Source of the DNA: Amborella trichopoda
Taxonomy: Eukaryota > Streptophyta > Magnoliopsida > Amborellales > Amborellaceae
Assembly: GCF_000471905.2 (NCBI RefSeq)
Contig: NW_006499583.1
Span: 492,262-556,261, forward strand
Length of the DNA stretch: 64,000 bases
Reading direction: 5' to 3'
Below are positions 24,640 to 37,119 of the stretch, in pieces. Under the pieces are notes generated by a model that was not told where the DNA came from, made no database searches, and saw nothing but the letters and a program-made list of their open reading frames with translations. A program made the position numbers and the translations under genes. The number at the start of each line of letters is the position of its first letter. Within the stretch, counting starts at the first letter, position 1.

Positions 24640-25540
24640 ATTAAATGTTTCCTCCCATCTAATTTTGATATGAAGAATTTGGGAGAGTATCAAATTTGTG
24701 AGAAAAGATAAGAAATTAGCATTAATACAATCTCATTACATAGAGAAAATGCTCCATAAATTTGAGCATATTAATAGTACGCTAGTCTCTACCTCGATAG
24801 ATCCACATATAAAATTAAGGAAAAAAACGAAGGGAAATGTATACCGTAAATAGAATATGATAAAGTAATTGGTAGTTTAATGCATATAATGAGCTGCATG
24901 AGGCCTGACAAAGTATAGGTAGTGGGAAAACTTAAAGATATACAAGTTACCATGGTAGAGAGCATTGGGAAACAATCTCTTGAGTGTAAAGATATTTGAA
25001 AGGAATTATTAATTATGACATATATTATGTAGGTTATCTTGAGGTGTTGGAAGCATATAGTGATGCAAAATGGAACATAAAAACTCAAGTTTCATTATCA
25101 ACATTCGAATGGATTTTTACACTAGCAGGCGATGCTATATTATGGGGTCAACTAAACAAACATGTATTTCGTGCTCAAGTATGGAGTCCGAAATTATTGA
25201 TTTAAACTATGTTGGTAAAGAAGCAGAATGACTAAATAACTTATTATTTGACACACCAATATAGATAAAATCAATACCTGCAATTACAATATATTGTGAT
25301 TATCACGCTACTATTGAGAGAATATACAATGATGTATATAATGGTAAATCTATACATATCGCGCACGGGGATAACTCTATTAGAATTTTAATAAGAGATG
25401 GCGTGATAAGTATAGAGTATGTAAAATAAAAGGAACATTTTGTTGATCCATTAACAAAAGGCCTTGCAAGTGATAACATTAGTAATATACCAAAAGAGAA
25501 TGGATCTAGAGTCGACGAAGTAATTATCTATAGTGGAAAC
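24640..25540 (+). pseudogene. Copia retrotransposon pol remnant (RT C-terminus and RNase H)
   Basis: Translated in pieces this follows the C-terminal part of Copia pol: EYDKVIGSLMHIMSCMRPD (about 24850-24910), then GYLEVLEAYSDAKW and FEWIFTLAGDAILWGQ (25030-25150), then an IYCD...YNGKSIHIAHGDNSIR segment (about 25290-25380), VISIEYVK and HFVDPLTKGLA (about 25400-25475). The family function is copying the element RNA and removing RNA from the hybrid. Several frameshifts and in-frame stops. Gag, protease, integrase and the front of RT are absent. Confidence 0.85.
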
Positions 25541-25559
25541 CCAACATGCTATTTTCTAA

Positions 25560-26960
25560 CCTCAAAATTCTAGGTTAAATATGGTAATAATAAGCTATAT
25601 GTATGGTTAGTTTGGTCACTAGATATTAAAATATTGTAAGCACCGATTCTACGGAAATCCATACAGTGGATAAGTCTAGTGATGACCTGTATGTTAGTAG
25701 GTTAAGTTAGACTCTTCCTATTGTCTATAACTTTTATTAGTCAAGAGTGTTTTAAATACATGGGCACTCTTGATAGACACATCTATAAAAGTATAGAAGC
25801 AAGGTTGCTTCTTATGAAATGGGACGCATCTTTAGAGCACTTATGAAATTGAAATAAGCACAAATCCCAAAATGTACTACCACTTAAAGACAACAGAGTT
25901 TAATATTATTTGTGAATTATACTACCGGTTTGTCGGATAAGGAACATGGTTAAAAAATTATATGCCCCTATGAGACTTGATGGCCTTTGCAATATATACT
26001 CTAAGTGAAGTTTCAAGTCAAAAGATAGCTTCAAGGTATGTAACTAATATATGTTTACCTATATTTTTCATATTATTTTGAAATAGTGGAGGACAATATT
26101 AGACTTTTGGGTTTGAAAAATACTTTAGTATATTTCAAAATAATATCTCTTTAGTTCCATAATGTCCCCAAAAATTGTGTCTTGTTTTATTTGTATAGGG
26201 AAGTGATATGTTATCGGGAAAGGGTTGGGATCGTGGTGGTAGTACCCCACACTCTAGTCACCACATTGTGGTTTCCATTCCCACCGCTAACACCACCCCA
26301 CTAATACCTTAAAAAATGCTAACTCTTAATCTACTTGAAACACGGGTAGGGGCCTGTCTTCCCCACTGAATTACCCAAAAAAAAGAAATAGAAGTGATAT
26401 GTCATTGAGAATGGGGTTGGGGTTGGGGTCGTGGTAGTAGCACCACTTGTACCTCAGCTAAGGTCTTGGACGATCCGGAAGGTGAATTACCATATAAAAG
26501 GGGTAGTTGATGTTTTAAAAATGACAATATAATGTTTTATCAGAGGACATCACACTCGGGGCCAAATTCGCCCATGCATTCCATATCATAGAAACACATG
26601 TTTTTATATTATATACTATGAACGAAATAGTTACAAGAGTTTAATCTCCCGTTACAATTTGCATTGACCAAACAATGCAGTAAAAAGCAAATAAGGCCAA
26701 CTACCATCAATTATAGCCTTAAGACCTATACATTCATTTCTAACAAAACAATACGTGTAGACATATAAAAAGAGATAACATCGAATGGGATATAAACCCA
26801 TATACTTGATCTATGGCAGAGATGCTAATCCTACATCCTTGTCCCTCTTTAGAGAAGGGGCCTCAAGCGGGTGTTTCAGAGCACATAATCAATATTTTTA
26901 TATTTTCTCTCTTTTTCTCACTCTATTTCAACACTCGTATGAAGCTTAGCGGACATGTCA
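25560..26960. other. Intergenic / probable degraded LTR DNA
   Basis: No coding region. It directly follows Copia pol and could contain its 3' untranslated region and LTR, but it does not match the LTR-like remnant at 24040. The phrase gaagtgatatgt(t/c)at-gagaa appears twice (about 26202 and 26390) before similar ggttggg-tcgtgg text, suggesting an imperfect internal duplication. Confidence 0.45.
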
Positions 26961-26969
26961 TTATAAAAA

Positions 26970-27720
26970 AAGCATATGGTCTTTGTATGTGACCGAAAAC
27001 ACACCCAACAAAACCGCCACGGGCGTTTGCGTGCATCGGGAAGACCCCTAAAGAATGTAACAACAGGTGATTTGGGTGGCCTTGCCATCATTACTCCTTA
27101 TACATGCCTTGAACTTTTCTTGAATATTCTTTGCCTCGAAAGCCTCTACATTTATCAAAGCATGGATAGCCGTTCGAGTTTTCAATTACCCAACATCATT
27201 TCCTCTTGTTCCCAAGAAAACAACCCTTCGGATCCTCACAAAAGGCCTATAAATCTGGGTTAGAAGGAGGGCATCTCGCATCTCATATCTTTAACCATGG
27301 CATCTCCTAAGTTCCCTCGTCACTTAGAAACCCGTCTCAATCCTCACTTCACTGACCCAATTTTGGGTAGTGAAGTGCATTGCGTTAATATCCCTCCCCC
27401 GGTTGTTGCTCAAGGGGAGAGTAGTCGCAAGCGTCATGCAAACTCAAAGTTCATGAGCATCTCCTCTGAGGATGATGAAGATATTCCCGAGGCAGCATTG
27501 GAGGCAGACCTCATGTAGGACCCCAAGTCTCAGGAGATTGCTCATCTTTGGGAGGTGGTGTCTCCACTATGCTGAGAGGTGGAGCATTACCGGAGCACGT
27601 TGGACTTCTATCAAGGAAAGCTGAATGTGCGAAGGAGGCCCTGAGCTTGGTGAAGAGAAAGCTCTCCAAGGTCATGAACCTAATTCGCTTTAGGGGATTG
27701 TCCCTGACTTGAGCAAAAAT
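26970..27720 (+). pseudogene. Unassigned reading-frame remnant, possibly retrotransposon-derived
   Basis: Open pieces at 26976-27263 and 27297-27518 continue, after a stop at 27516, with coiled-coil-like text (EVEHYRSTLDFYQGKLN, about 27565-27620; VKRKLSKVMNL further on). An acidic patch ISSEDDEDIPEAALEADL precedes it. The combination of a polar N-terminus and a C-terminal coiled coil resembles the tail of PMD-type retrotransposon ORFs such as the one at 43430-45350, but I see no diagnostic motif. The T-run near 27755-27770 follows. Assignment is weak. Confidence 0.3.
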
Positions 27721-27729
27721 AGTTGGCTC

Positions 27730-28540
27730 CTCTTTCCCTTTTTGTTCTTCTCATTTTTTTTTTCTTTTTTTGAACAAAATGTAAGGGCTTAGTCCCATAA
27801 ACTTCCATAAATGAAGCTCTTATTTCACATCATTGTGTTCACATTTTGCGTCTTGCATTTTGCATTCAGCGAGCACATACCATCAATTCGTGTTTCAAAT
27901 TTCAAACACGATCATGATATCCCTATCTTTACGAGAAATAGCAAGGGTAACCAAGTAAAATCCTTAGGCCACAACATCTTTTATTGTTTCAATAGGGGTA
28001 GTTTGGTAAAACTGCGAGAAATCATCATTATCCCATCGTCTTTTTAGCGGGAATCAACTCATAAGGTACCCATGCATCACATTTTCCCCAAACGATCTCC
28101 CTTTCATCTTCTCAAACCCTTTCTCTCATTACCATATCTAGGAAACCATCTTCCCTTTTGGTATTCCAGGAGTCCCTTTCAGTGTTCTAGTAAAACTGTC
28201 TGACATAGCCCCCTTAGTCACCTTCTCTTGCCTATGTGAAAAGAAATCTTTGCAACTTCTCCCAGGCTGCTTTAGCAGGAGTTCAAGATAAGTAGGTACC
28301 CCATTTGCTGCAAGTGAAGCTTGCAGTCTTGAGCGCTTCGAGTTTTGGAAACTCCCGCATTCTTTCTTCAATCGGGTTGAATGCTTCAATCGGGTTATGA
28401 CCTTTGCAAAGACATTGGTCGGGTTGGGATATTGAGTCAAGGGATCAAACCCTTTGGTCTATCACAGGCTTTGACTGTCAGTTGAAAATCATAGTTTTAT
28501 TGGATCTAAGGATCGAACCTTAAACTTAAGCCTTGTAAGC
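27730..28540. other. Intergenic / probable retrotransposon 3' region
   Basis: Short frames only (27811-28047 plus, 28138-28440 minus), neither recognisable. Position before a minisatellite and an LTR suggests the non-coding 3' part of a Tat-like element. Confidence 0.4.
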
Positions 28541-29165
28541 ATTAGTTGTAGGTTAGAGCCATGGACATATAGGTATTGAGTTAAAGGATCGAATTTTTGA
28601 CCAGAGGCATGAAGGCATTGGTCGTAGGTTGGGAACCATAGACCTGAAAAACCTTTGACCTGAGCCATGAAAGAATTGGTCGTAGGTTGGGAACCATAGA
28701 CCTGTAGCCATTAAGTCTAAGGGCCGAACCTTTGACCTAAGCCACGAAGGCATTGGTCGTAGGTTGGGAACCATATACCTGTAATCATCGAGTCTAATGA
28801 TCGAACCTTTGGCCAGCGCCACGAAGGCAATGGTCGTAGGTTGGGAACCATAGACCTATAATCATCGAGTCTAATGATCGAACCCTTGACTTAAGCCACA
28901 AAGACATCGGTCGTAGGTTGCGAACCATAGACCTGTAATCATCGAGTCTAAGAATTGAATCTTTGACCTAAGCCATGAAGGCATCAATCGTAGGTTGGGA
29001 ACCATAGACCCGTAATCATCGAGTCTAAGGATCGAACTTTTGACCTGAGCCACAAAGGCATTGGTTGTAGGTTGGAAACAATAGACCTGTAATCATTGAG
29101 TCTAAGGATTAAACCTTTGACCTGAGCCAGAAGGCATTGGTCATAGGTTGGGAACCCCAAACTTA
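28540..29165. repeat. Minisatellite, unit about 78 bp, about 8 copies
   Basis: Imperfect tandem array. Each unit contains gaaccatagacctgtaatca, then tcgagtctaaggatcgaacc, tttgacctgagcca and aggcattggtcgtaggttgg. Because most units are a multiple of three, minus-strand frames stay open across units and give a repeating peptide of about 26 residues (variants of RLDDYRSMVPNLRPMPSWLR). That openness follows from the repeat and is not evidence of a gene. Confidence 0.85.
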
Positions 29166-29590
29166 TGATTTTGATTTCCAAGAGCATCCTTTTAACACTG
29201 GATTTCTTTCTTAGGCGTCATGAGGTCCAAGGCCTTCCCAAACAGTGGGGAAAACTAGAGAGGTAAGTGTACAGGTGTTGATTCCCTCTCCATGAAAAGA
29301 GCGACAAATACACGACAGAGCTTCAGTGGCTCGTCTCTACCAACTTCTTAGTCGACTATGTAGAATGCGGAGAAATCACCCATCGTGGTTCATGCCAAAA
29401 ACCTCTGCTCTTCACTTTGCTTATAAAAATGTAGCCAGTTTAGGGTCCTTCCCTATTCTACGCCACTCGATTTATGACAAGAAAGCTACATGGCACGAAG
29501 AGGGATTTCGATGCAAAGGGGAGACTAGTTTCATTCGGAGCTACGACAGCTAGACACAAGAAGTATGTGTCCGCTACAGAGAGACGCTCA
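29165..29590. other. Stretch upstream of the first long LTR
   Basis: Non-coding by eye. It has one short plus-strand frame (29326-29553) without a recognisable domain. It does not match the sequence upstream of the second LTR (before 37774), which places the left LTR border at 29591. Confidence 0.5.
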
Positions 29591-31614
29591 TGTTATACGT
29601 CATTTTTGAAGTACTTGTATCCCCGGGGCAAATAATGAGAGAGCAGGTAGTAACCAGGTCTCGCCGGTGCTCAAGACACCGTTTGACCACTGTAGCAATA
29701 AGCCTAAAATTAGGCGACCTCTAAAGAAATATCAAAATGGCCTCAAATTGCATGAGAGGATATTTTTGGATATCTTAAGGACACCCACAAAGTTTCGTCG
29801 CGTTCTGATAAATTTTGATATGATCAGGATAAAACTCGGTTTTCAAATCCAGTTCTTATCATGCTGAAAATGGACTCTATAACTATAGCCCTATTTTTTG
29901 TGTCTCAAAATAGTATCAAACCACCGCCATTGGATCCATAACGTCGAAAAAACCCCAGGTACCAAATTTCAGCTTAATCAGAGCCTCTGGACCATTCTGG
30001 GCCTAACTTACCATAAAAAGGTACGTTTTACACTATTGCCATGCAACCTCGGTGAACCAGTTTCCATTTACGAAAACTATGTTTTCTCATTTCGGGATGA
30101 TTTTCAAATGCTCAAAACTCGCTTGTTTTGAGTCAAATTAAGCTCAAATTCGGACACGAGCTAACTCTCGACGACTCACTCGTTTTGACATATGACACAC
30201 ATCTTGGTGTGACACGAAACGAGAGAATTTCTAGAGAGAAGATGAGCTCGAAACATGAAATTCATATTTTATAAAGAAGAACATCCAATTCTTTGAGAGG
30301 CCAAAGCTCAAGATCCCGATGTCGGATGATCACAAATATGAGTCTGTTGCAACCATGCTTCGAAGAGCTACAGTTTGATACAATTTTTATGTATAATCAA
30401 AGGCCAGATGATACAACTTTTGAGGTCGAAAATGACATACTTTTTCGGTCACCGGAAGCCCATTTTTTGGCGACGTCCCAAAATTAGAACGTACTCAAAT
30501 GGAGACCAAAATGAAATTTATTGCAAAACGATCGTGATAGTATTCTCTTCAATTTGTGATCAAATGAAGGCTTGGAATGTCATAGATCGAGATGGATTGG
30601 TGGTCAAAGAATCACAAGTTTATGAAACTTGGCCTGATTTGGGCTCTTTCTAAAAAATCCATTTCAAGACTATCAAAACGTGCGCAATAGTTCAAATATC
30701 GATTCTACTACGAATGATCGCCTGAATTACCATCGTAAGTATCCAAAAAGGCTCCTGAGGCCCAACAATGGCAAGAAGCCCCTTATAGAGGGATGGTTTT
30801 GTCATTTGTTGAAAAGTGCCTAGGGGTATTTTGGTCATTTGGTCCAAAAAAGAAATTAATATTTTAATTCATAAAATATGTATTTTATTTACAATTTTGG
30901 TAGTCTTTGAGCATTCCACCCTTGTTTTGTGGTTTCTCTATATAAGGAACTCAAGTCATTTGTAATAACATTGTTGGAGACTCTCTTGAACATTTTGGAG
31001 TAAATTTTTGAATTCTTGAAGTTCTTGCTTATTCTTTGGCTTTGCTTTCAAGTTTAATATCCAAGATGGGAGGAGAGAGAAAAATTTCCTTGAGAGAAAA
31101 TACCCCTAGAACCCTACATAACCCAGAACCCCAACGTTCCAACACCTTTAGGATTCCGAACTCCTAATCCCATACTTCCGAGAACTCCTAGCTTCTATAC
31201 ACCCTAGAACCCCTAGCTTCTAATCCTACTCCATACACCCTACACCCCACCTTGGTTTACCTACACCCAAACCTACATTATACACCATAATACATCATAT
31301 ACCCTAGCCTATTCTATATATCTTAATTAGCTCATCCTATACACCCTAGTCCCTATACACCATACCTCAAGTCAACCCACCTAGACTTTAAACCTTAACC
31401 TAGACCCACAAAGACCAAGACCTCTCTCTCTCATATGTATGCAAAGGGACCGATGAAAGTGCACCTAGGCTCAAGACCATTCTAGGTCCACTCTCTCTTC
31501 TTTCTCTCTGTCTCTCTCATCTTATTTCTTCTCTCTCCCTTCCACTCTCTTGTTTATTTCTCATCTTGCACCTCTCATCCGCCCCTCTCATCTTGCACCT
31601 CTCATCCTCCCCTT
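29591..31614 (+). mobile_element. Long LTR of a Tat-like Gypsy element (copy 1, truncated)
   Basis: Direct repeat of 37774 onward. Both copies start TGTTATA(C/T)GTCATTTTT and run in parallel for about 2 kb, through a TATA box (tctatataagg, 30937-30947) with gaactcaagtcatttgtaat downstream, a cluster of cctacac/ccctaga phrases, and ctaggtccactctc. After about 31500 the copies still match at ccactctcttg-ttatttctc and tcatcttgcacctctcatc, which in copy 2 lies beyond the N gap; so copy 1 has lost the internal CT-rich part and stops at about 31614 where an antisense PMD begins. Length and organisation fit Tat/Ogre-type LTRs. Confidence 0.8.
30930..30960 (+). promoter_or_regulatory. LTR core promoter (TATA box), copy 1
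   Basis: tctctatataaggaactcaa begins near 30935; a TATA box in a conserved position in both LTR copies (the other is at 39134-39145). Transcription would start about 30 bp downstream. Confidence 0.6.
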
Positions 31615-31617
31615 TTA

Positions 31618-32680
31618 CTGGTTGAGCTAGGGCATACTGACGCCCTTGAGCAAGCTTGCAAGCTACAAAGAAGCAACCAGGGCGAATAACATTACCCCTT
31701 GACCTTGGGAGTGCAAATTTGCACAATAAAAGAATGAGGTAGGCAGCCAAGTATACATGATCTTTTTCAGATCTCCTAGGAGGGATCGCAGGGTCCTTGG
31801 TCTCTTCCTCTTCTTCTACCCCTTGTTCATCATCATCCCAGACAACACTGGAATTGGATTCCCCTTTAACCTGACGGTTCCCATGAAAGAAGCCCCTCCT
31901 ACATTAAAATGCACTACTTTGGATTTGGTCTTGGTCTCTGAATGTAGAAGTTGATAAATTTCAAACAATTCACGAAGACGTGGAGGTAGAAATTGATAAA
32001 TTTCAAACAATTCACGAAGACCTGGTGGAGGGGGTTCATCGTTAATGGGTTGATTCCCAAAAATTACTTCATTATTGTGGATAAATTCTTCGTACATGGC
32101 CCCTAGCATGGGTAACCCACTATTAAAGTATATGTCAGGAAGGGTGATTTGTCCTTCACCATGATCGAGGTGCCAGCTGTTAGCCTTGTGACACCAGGTT
32201 TCTAGTAAAGCCCTGATGGTGTTTGAGCACATGTCATAGTAATCAGCTGAACACTGGCATGCTGTAGCTAAGGAACACACTTCTAAATCCTTAGCATGCA
32301 AGTGGAGGATGTCAAACGTCCATGTGCTATATCCTCACATGTACTGGTACTCCCCCTCAAAGCGGAGTCCACCAAATGCCCAATGAAGACCCTTATTCTT
32401 CAACATTCTCTTTCCTAAAGTAGGGAGATCCTCGCTCGAATCAAAATTCCTATGAAGAGCATGGTACATGGGTACACTATCTCCCTAAATTACAGGCTCA
32501 CCATTTGTATCTTCATAAAGATAAAACCAAGTGTCTTCACTGATGTAGGTGATACTTAAGGACCACTACAGCTTTTGAGTGGTCTCAAGAACACCAAGAG
32601 GTGTAGACCTTGTAAAAGAAACACCTATGTATGCATCAGTGCCCAATTCTCCAAGGTGTAGTAAATGGTTTACTGCAAGA
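31618..32680 (-). pseudogene. Plant mobile domain (PMD) pseudogene, antisense to the flanking LTRs
   Basis: On the minus strand a PMD-type protein can be followed from about 32680: WSLSITYISEDTWFYLYED, FGGLRFEGEYQYM, then CSNTIRALLETWCHKANSWH, LPDIYFNSGLPMLGAMYEEF (to about 32090), and after a frame change AAYLILLLCKFALPRSRGNV and GCFFVACKLAQGRQYALAQP (to about 31630). PMD occurs in plant proteins of the MAIN/MAIL type and in transposable elements, especially Gypsy and Mutator-like. At least three in-frame stops and one frameshift make it a pseudogene. It holds an in-frame 42-bp tandem duplication (31944-32027; RLRELFEIYQ repeated). It stops abruptly at the LTR junction. Confidence 0.7.
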
Positions 32681-32689
32681 ATATTGACT

Positions 32690-34170
32690 GCAAAAGAAGC
32701 ATACAAGAGAAAGAAGTGAGTTATTGACCAAGATGGCAGTTCGGAATGACATGAGTTTTTAAGAGAGAAGAAAAGAAAGCATCAAGAATTTTGCAAAATT
32801 TAGGCAGCATCTCACCTATATGCAGAGGTTTGACAAGGAAGGTGTTTGGCTAGTCCAAAGCACCCGAAACAAATCACAAGTTCGTGGGTCAAATGCCCAT
32901 CACAAAAAGTGACCATGAAGAGCTCCCTTTTCTATCAAAGTACCCAAGAATGCTAAAAACAAATGCATAAATATGCATGAAAAATGCTTGGAAATGCATG
33001 ACTATGCTCTAAAATGCATAACTATGCATGGAAGTGCTCAAAAGATGCATTATGATGCATCACTATGCTCAACTATGCTTAACTACATCAGAGGATGCAT
33101 GAAAATGCATAACAGTGGTCAGAAGTGGTCAATGAAATCTAGAGATGCATAATTATGCAATGGAGGAGTTGAAAATGTTAGATTTTGATGCAAAATTGCA
33201 CTTGAAATACAAGTGGTTCATGAATAGTTTACACAAGATGATTCGGATGCTACGGCACGCATAAAAGCATAGGAGAATGTGAGAAAAGTTACATGAGAAT
33301 ATGCTTTAAGACGGTCATAGTGTTCGCAAGAACATTAGTGACATTCAAAATGCTTGCGAACGCATGTTTTGGGGAATACTCGAGATATTTTGTTAGAAGT
33401 GATCGATGAAGTGCATTCACAGTGCTTAGTAACTTTCACAATATTTAAGAGGATATCCATGATGCGCAACGGTGCTAAGAAAATTTGTGGTATCTAGGTG
33501 TGCCCGAAGTGCTCAAAGAAGACATCCATATAATTCAAAAGCACGGTTCATGACCGCCTAAGCAATGAATGAGAAGGTTCAATGTGTTCATAAGTGCTTA
33601 AAGCAATTCTTGAGTGCATGATGCTTGAGCATTGTGGTGATGCTCAAGGGCATTCATGAAGCTCAAATATATTCACTAGACTACAAAAGAATGATCATGA
33701 TGAACATAGTCTGTGAAATTCATGACGCTCAAAAGAAAATGTGTGATAATCAGCCACTATTCATATGGTACAAGGTGACATTCGTGACGGCTGAGTGTGT
33801 AGGTGATGCTCAAGAACATTCGTGAGGCTCAAGAATGCTCATGAAGGTTCAAAAAAATAATCATGAAGCTTCCAAATGCTCATGGTTCGTGATGAGACGA
33901 ACTTGTTTTGTGATGGTCATGGTATTGATTCATAATAAGCATAACCGAGGGGTTCATGGTGCTCAACAAAGTTCTTGTAATACTCAAAGAGTTGGTTACA
34001 TTGGTGAATAGCGATAAGCATGACCGAGAGGTCCGTGATGCCTAAGATGTGTCCGTGATGCACGAGATTGATGCAAGATGCATTTGGAGAGCTTGAAATG
34101 ATATATGAAGATGCAAGATGCACTAGACATGATCAAGGAATGCTCAAAAGATAATCAAGTCATTAAGGTT
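32690..34170. repeat. Degenerate ATGCAT / tgctcaa repeat field
   Basis: No coding region. From about 32955 to 33165 palindromic ATGCAT words are packed densely (gatgcat, atatgcatgaaaaatgc, aactatgcatgg). From about 33240 to 34165 a looser pattern of gctcaa-aa-attcatga recurs every 30-50 bp. Such degenerate repeat fields are common between pol and the 3' LTR of Tat/Ogre-type elements. Confidence 0.6.
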
Positions 34171-34399
34171 ACACTAGAAAAAAGCATTCAAGCATAACAT
34201 CAAACATGTGGTGTGCAAAAGGAGAAATAAGAAGAGATGGAAGAAGAAGTAGGAAGCTACCTTGGGGGTTAGAGGAACTAGCCATGGTTCCAAGAAGGTT
34301 CCTTATGCAAGATTACTTTTTCACTCTAAAGGGGGAGGTTCACCTTTCTCTCTCTAGAAGTGCAAACGAGATGAGGATGGTATGGGTAAAAAAGCACCT

Positions 34400-34750
34400 C
34401 ACCCTCTCTTTTTAAGGCTCAGGCCGACTCCCCCTCTCTCACAAAAAAATTCTCGGACCCGGGCGTGGGTCCGTCTCTGCTCTTCCTCTACTTTCTCATC
34501 GTCTCTCTCTCCTTCATTGAAAGCTCATGGACCCACGCCTAGAGCGGCTCCGTCACTCTCATCTTATCTTCTTCTCGTCTTTCTCTCACCATGCACTTAA
34601 ACACGTAGACCCAAACCAAAGGGCAGGTCCATTACACCCTCTCATTTCTTTTCATTTGCTCAAGATCCCTTTCTCATCTCTCGCTCTCAACCAACCTACA
34701 CGAGCTCATGATTTAACCATGAGCTCAGCATACACTTGTGCACACTGACA
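34400..34750 (+). repeat. LTR-related CT-rich block with GGACCC...GGGTCC hairpins
   Basis: CT-rich DNA with ggacccgggcgtgggtcc (34455-34472), ggacccacgcctagagcggc with tcc (34529-34551) and a third weaker copy near 34609. It resembles the CT-rich part of the long LTR at 40330-40480 (same hairpin motif and ctctcatct context) and may be a third LTR fragment. Confidence 0.55.
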
Positions 34751-34810
34751 CAAGTGATAAAAGGGGTTATACCCTTTGTTTCACTTACACAAACTAACCC
34801 TCCCCTAGTG

Positions 34811-34950
34811 GGTAACCCTGTTTAAGCTATGTGAAGCCCAAAACCTTGAGCTCAATAGCCCCCTTTTCAAACCCTTTTGGGTAACCCCGTTTAAGCTATG
34901 TGAAGCCCAAAACCTTGAGCTCAATAACCCCCTTTTCAAACCCTTTTGGT
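34811..34950. repeat. 69-bp tandem duplication
   Basis: The unit starting ggtaaccc(t/c)gtttaagct and including tatgtgaagcccaaaacctt occurs at 34811 and 34880, with only a few differences. Confidence 0.85.
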
Positions 34951-34954
34951 TCAA

Positions 34955-36040
34955 ACCATGACTTGGTTAACCCAATAAGACCTTGGGTTCAGTCCAATAA
35001 ATTTTGATGGATCTATGCCACCCATCCAAGACCCACTTTTAAAACAACTGTCAAAGCCATCAGCTTCAGATATTCTAAAAATGTTGCACTTCGCCTAGGT
35101 CATCATTGTTAAGGATGTTTCTATCCTTAATGTACTTGATTCCCAACGGGGACACATCCTTAAAGTGCATCATCGCCAATGGAGATACATGGGGCATTTT
35201 TGCTAGGATATTATCAAACGCTACCAAAAACTTCAACCTATCATTGGGTTGATGCATGACTCCCTCTGTAAACCCTGATGACTCACAAAAACCATGTGAG
35301 TCCCAATCACCCCATCAACTTAACCTATTATTCCTGAAAATCAGAAATTACCCTTCCCATTGAAATTCCATTCAGACCTTATCATTAATCATCCTAAAAA
35401 CACCTGTTCATATGGGCTTTTCACCTCAGAACTCCATTATCCCCATGGAGCTATACCAAAACATATCCCACCTACTTGAACCTTCATGAAACCCCATGAG
35501 CAATACCATGCTCGAAGAGTCACAGGAATCCCTGATGGTTCATCACCCCTAGTGGATCACTATTTCCAGTAGACCATCACCCCAGTGGTCTCTCACTCCA
35601 TTGGTCTAGGATCCTCAATGATAGGTCATTATCCTCAGTGGTCCATCGCCTCAATGGTCTCACTCCATCGGTCTCATCATCCCCGGTGACTAACCCTAAT
35701 GGTGCAGGATACACTATGACCAGTCTCTAGAACAAGTTGCACCTTCATTATCCAAGGGAGCATTTCAACCCCAGGGGAGGTAACCATTTCTTTACCTTGA
35801 GAACATATGTTATCCCCAAGGAGTTTTTCATACATTAGTTATCTACTGGTCCACCTAAAACCCCCATACCCAGCAAGCAAGTGTGAATCATTCATCACCT
35901 TGCAGAAACCCAAAACATTTCCAGTAGTGTTCACCTTTCTAATAAAAGCATCACTCTTGGTATCTATTGCCTTAGTGAGCCTTGTGCAGTTATAACCCAT
36001 TTATCTTATGCATCATCAAAGATGAGATTTTTCTCTTAAA
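34955..36040. other. Non-coding stretch, probable Tat-like 3' region
   Basis: No supported gene. Around 35520-35700 a short phrase (cc(a/c)(g)tggtc(c/t)atc / tccattggtct) recurs irregularly. Short open frames at 35075-35257 (minus) and 35807-35995 (plus) show no recognisable domain. Confidence 0.5.
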
Positions 36041-36054
36041 AAGAAAGAAGCCAA

Positions 36055-36520
36055 GCATGATGAGCATCCAATGAGGATCATCACGAGTAAACGTGAGAGC
36101 TTCAAGTGGACATAGCCATGAATCTATGGGTCAGATTGCTAAAAATAAAAATTGGGATGGTGAATACCCGAAAGGGCACCACGAGTAAAGGATCATCGTG
36201 AGTAAAAGTCAGAGCTTCAGGCGGACATAGCCACGAAGCTATGGGTAAGATTGCCAAGAATAAAATTGGTCATGGTGAAAACCCGAAAGGGCACCATGAG
36301 TAAAAATGAAAGATGGGCATGGCCATGAAGCCATGAGTAAAAGTGTGCCATGAGTAACAATGAAAATAAAAAGGTGGACGTGACCCCGAAGTCGAGGGAG
36401 CCTCAATAAAAGTAAGAAGAAGTTGGTGAAAACCGTTATACGACGCCACTTCTATCCAGTTCATGTGAAAACCCGAAAGGGCGCTTGGACTAATAAAAAG
36501 GTTGATGCAACATTCGGCCA
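36055..36520. repeat. Imperfect repeats with cgaaagggcaccacgagta motif
   Basis: Units of about 120 bp contain atcgtgagtaaa, gacatagccacgaagctatg, then gaaaacccgaaagggcacca. Three to four decayed copies are visible, the last at about 36470. The cccgaaagggc phrase is typical in style for the non-coding 3' region of plant Tat-type retrotransposons (family memory, not checked). Confidence 0.7.
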
Positions 36521-36819
36521 AGGTGGCTTCAACGAATTACAGCAAAACGTTTGATGGTTTAGGAATCCATACCTCTCACGGGTACCTTACCGTCAGAACT
36601 AAAAAGCGCTTAAGAAAATCCAGCAACTCAATTCAGCATTGCTGAAAGGCCCATAAAGATCAGAAGAATTATCAAGATGACAAATCAGGATAGCCATTTG
36701 TTGAAGAGATTCTCCAATTCAAGACGTCAACCAAAACCAGGAAGAGCACGTTAACAATTCGAGATAGAAATTCTTATAAGGCAATTGATTGCCTAGCCTG
36801 GATCAATGCCCTGGTTCCG

Positions 36820-37040
36820 AGGGTAACCGTCTTACTAAAGCTCCCATTGCTAATAGGTTTAGACTTTCAGAACGGCCACCAAAGAGCCCTTGACTAAGCC
36901 CGGTATATTGGGTGTAAGCCCCCAAAGAGATCGTCTTACTAAGGCTCCCATTGCTGATAGATTTAGACTTTCAGGATGGCCACCAAAAAGCCCTTGACTA
37001 AGCCTGGTATATTGGGTGTAAGCCCCCAAAGAGACACCCC
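36820..37040. repeat. Tandem repeat, unit about 105-108 bp, 2 copies
   Basis: The unit begins cgtcttactaaagctcccat and ends ggtgtaagcccccaaagaga; the two copies (about 36827 and 36930) differ at few positions. Confidence 0.85.
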
Positions 37041-37119
37041 CTGTGCCATCAGTCCAAATCCTGGTGAAGCAGTTCATACGCCCTATTAAGGGGGCCTTCC
37101 TTGGTTGTCTATCTAAAAG

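Noticed and set aside
26200-26450. tRNA-derived SINE
   Set aside because: The ggttggg-tcgtgg text is duplicated, but I could not find A/B box promoter words in the right spacing or a clear tail.
28540-29165. CRISPR-like array
   Set aside because: Units are full tandem repeats without unique spacers, in plant nuclear DNA.
28553-29187. Minus-strand frames with a repeating peptide (RLDDYRSMVPNLRPMPSWLR-type)
   Set aside because: They are a consequence of a 78-bp tandem unit whose length is divisible by three; the text varies as DNA, and there is no start, promoter or codon evidence for a protein.
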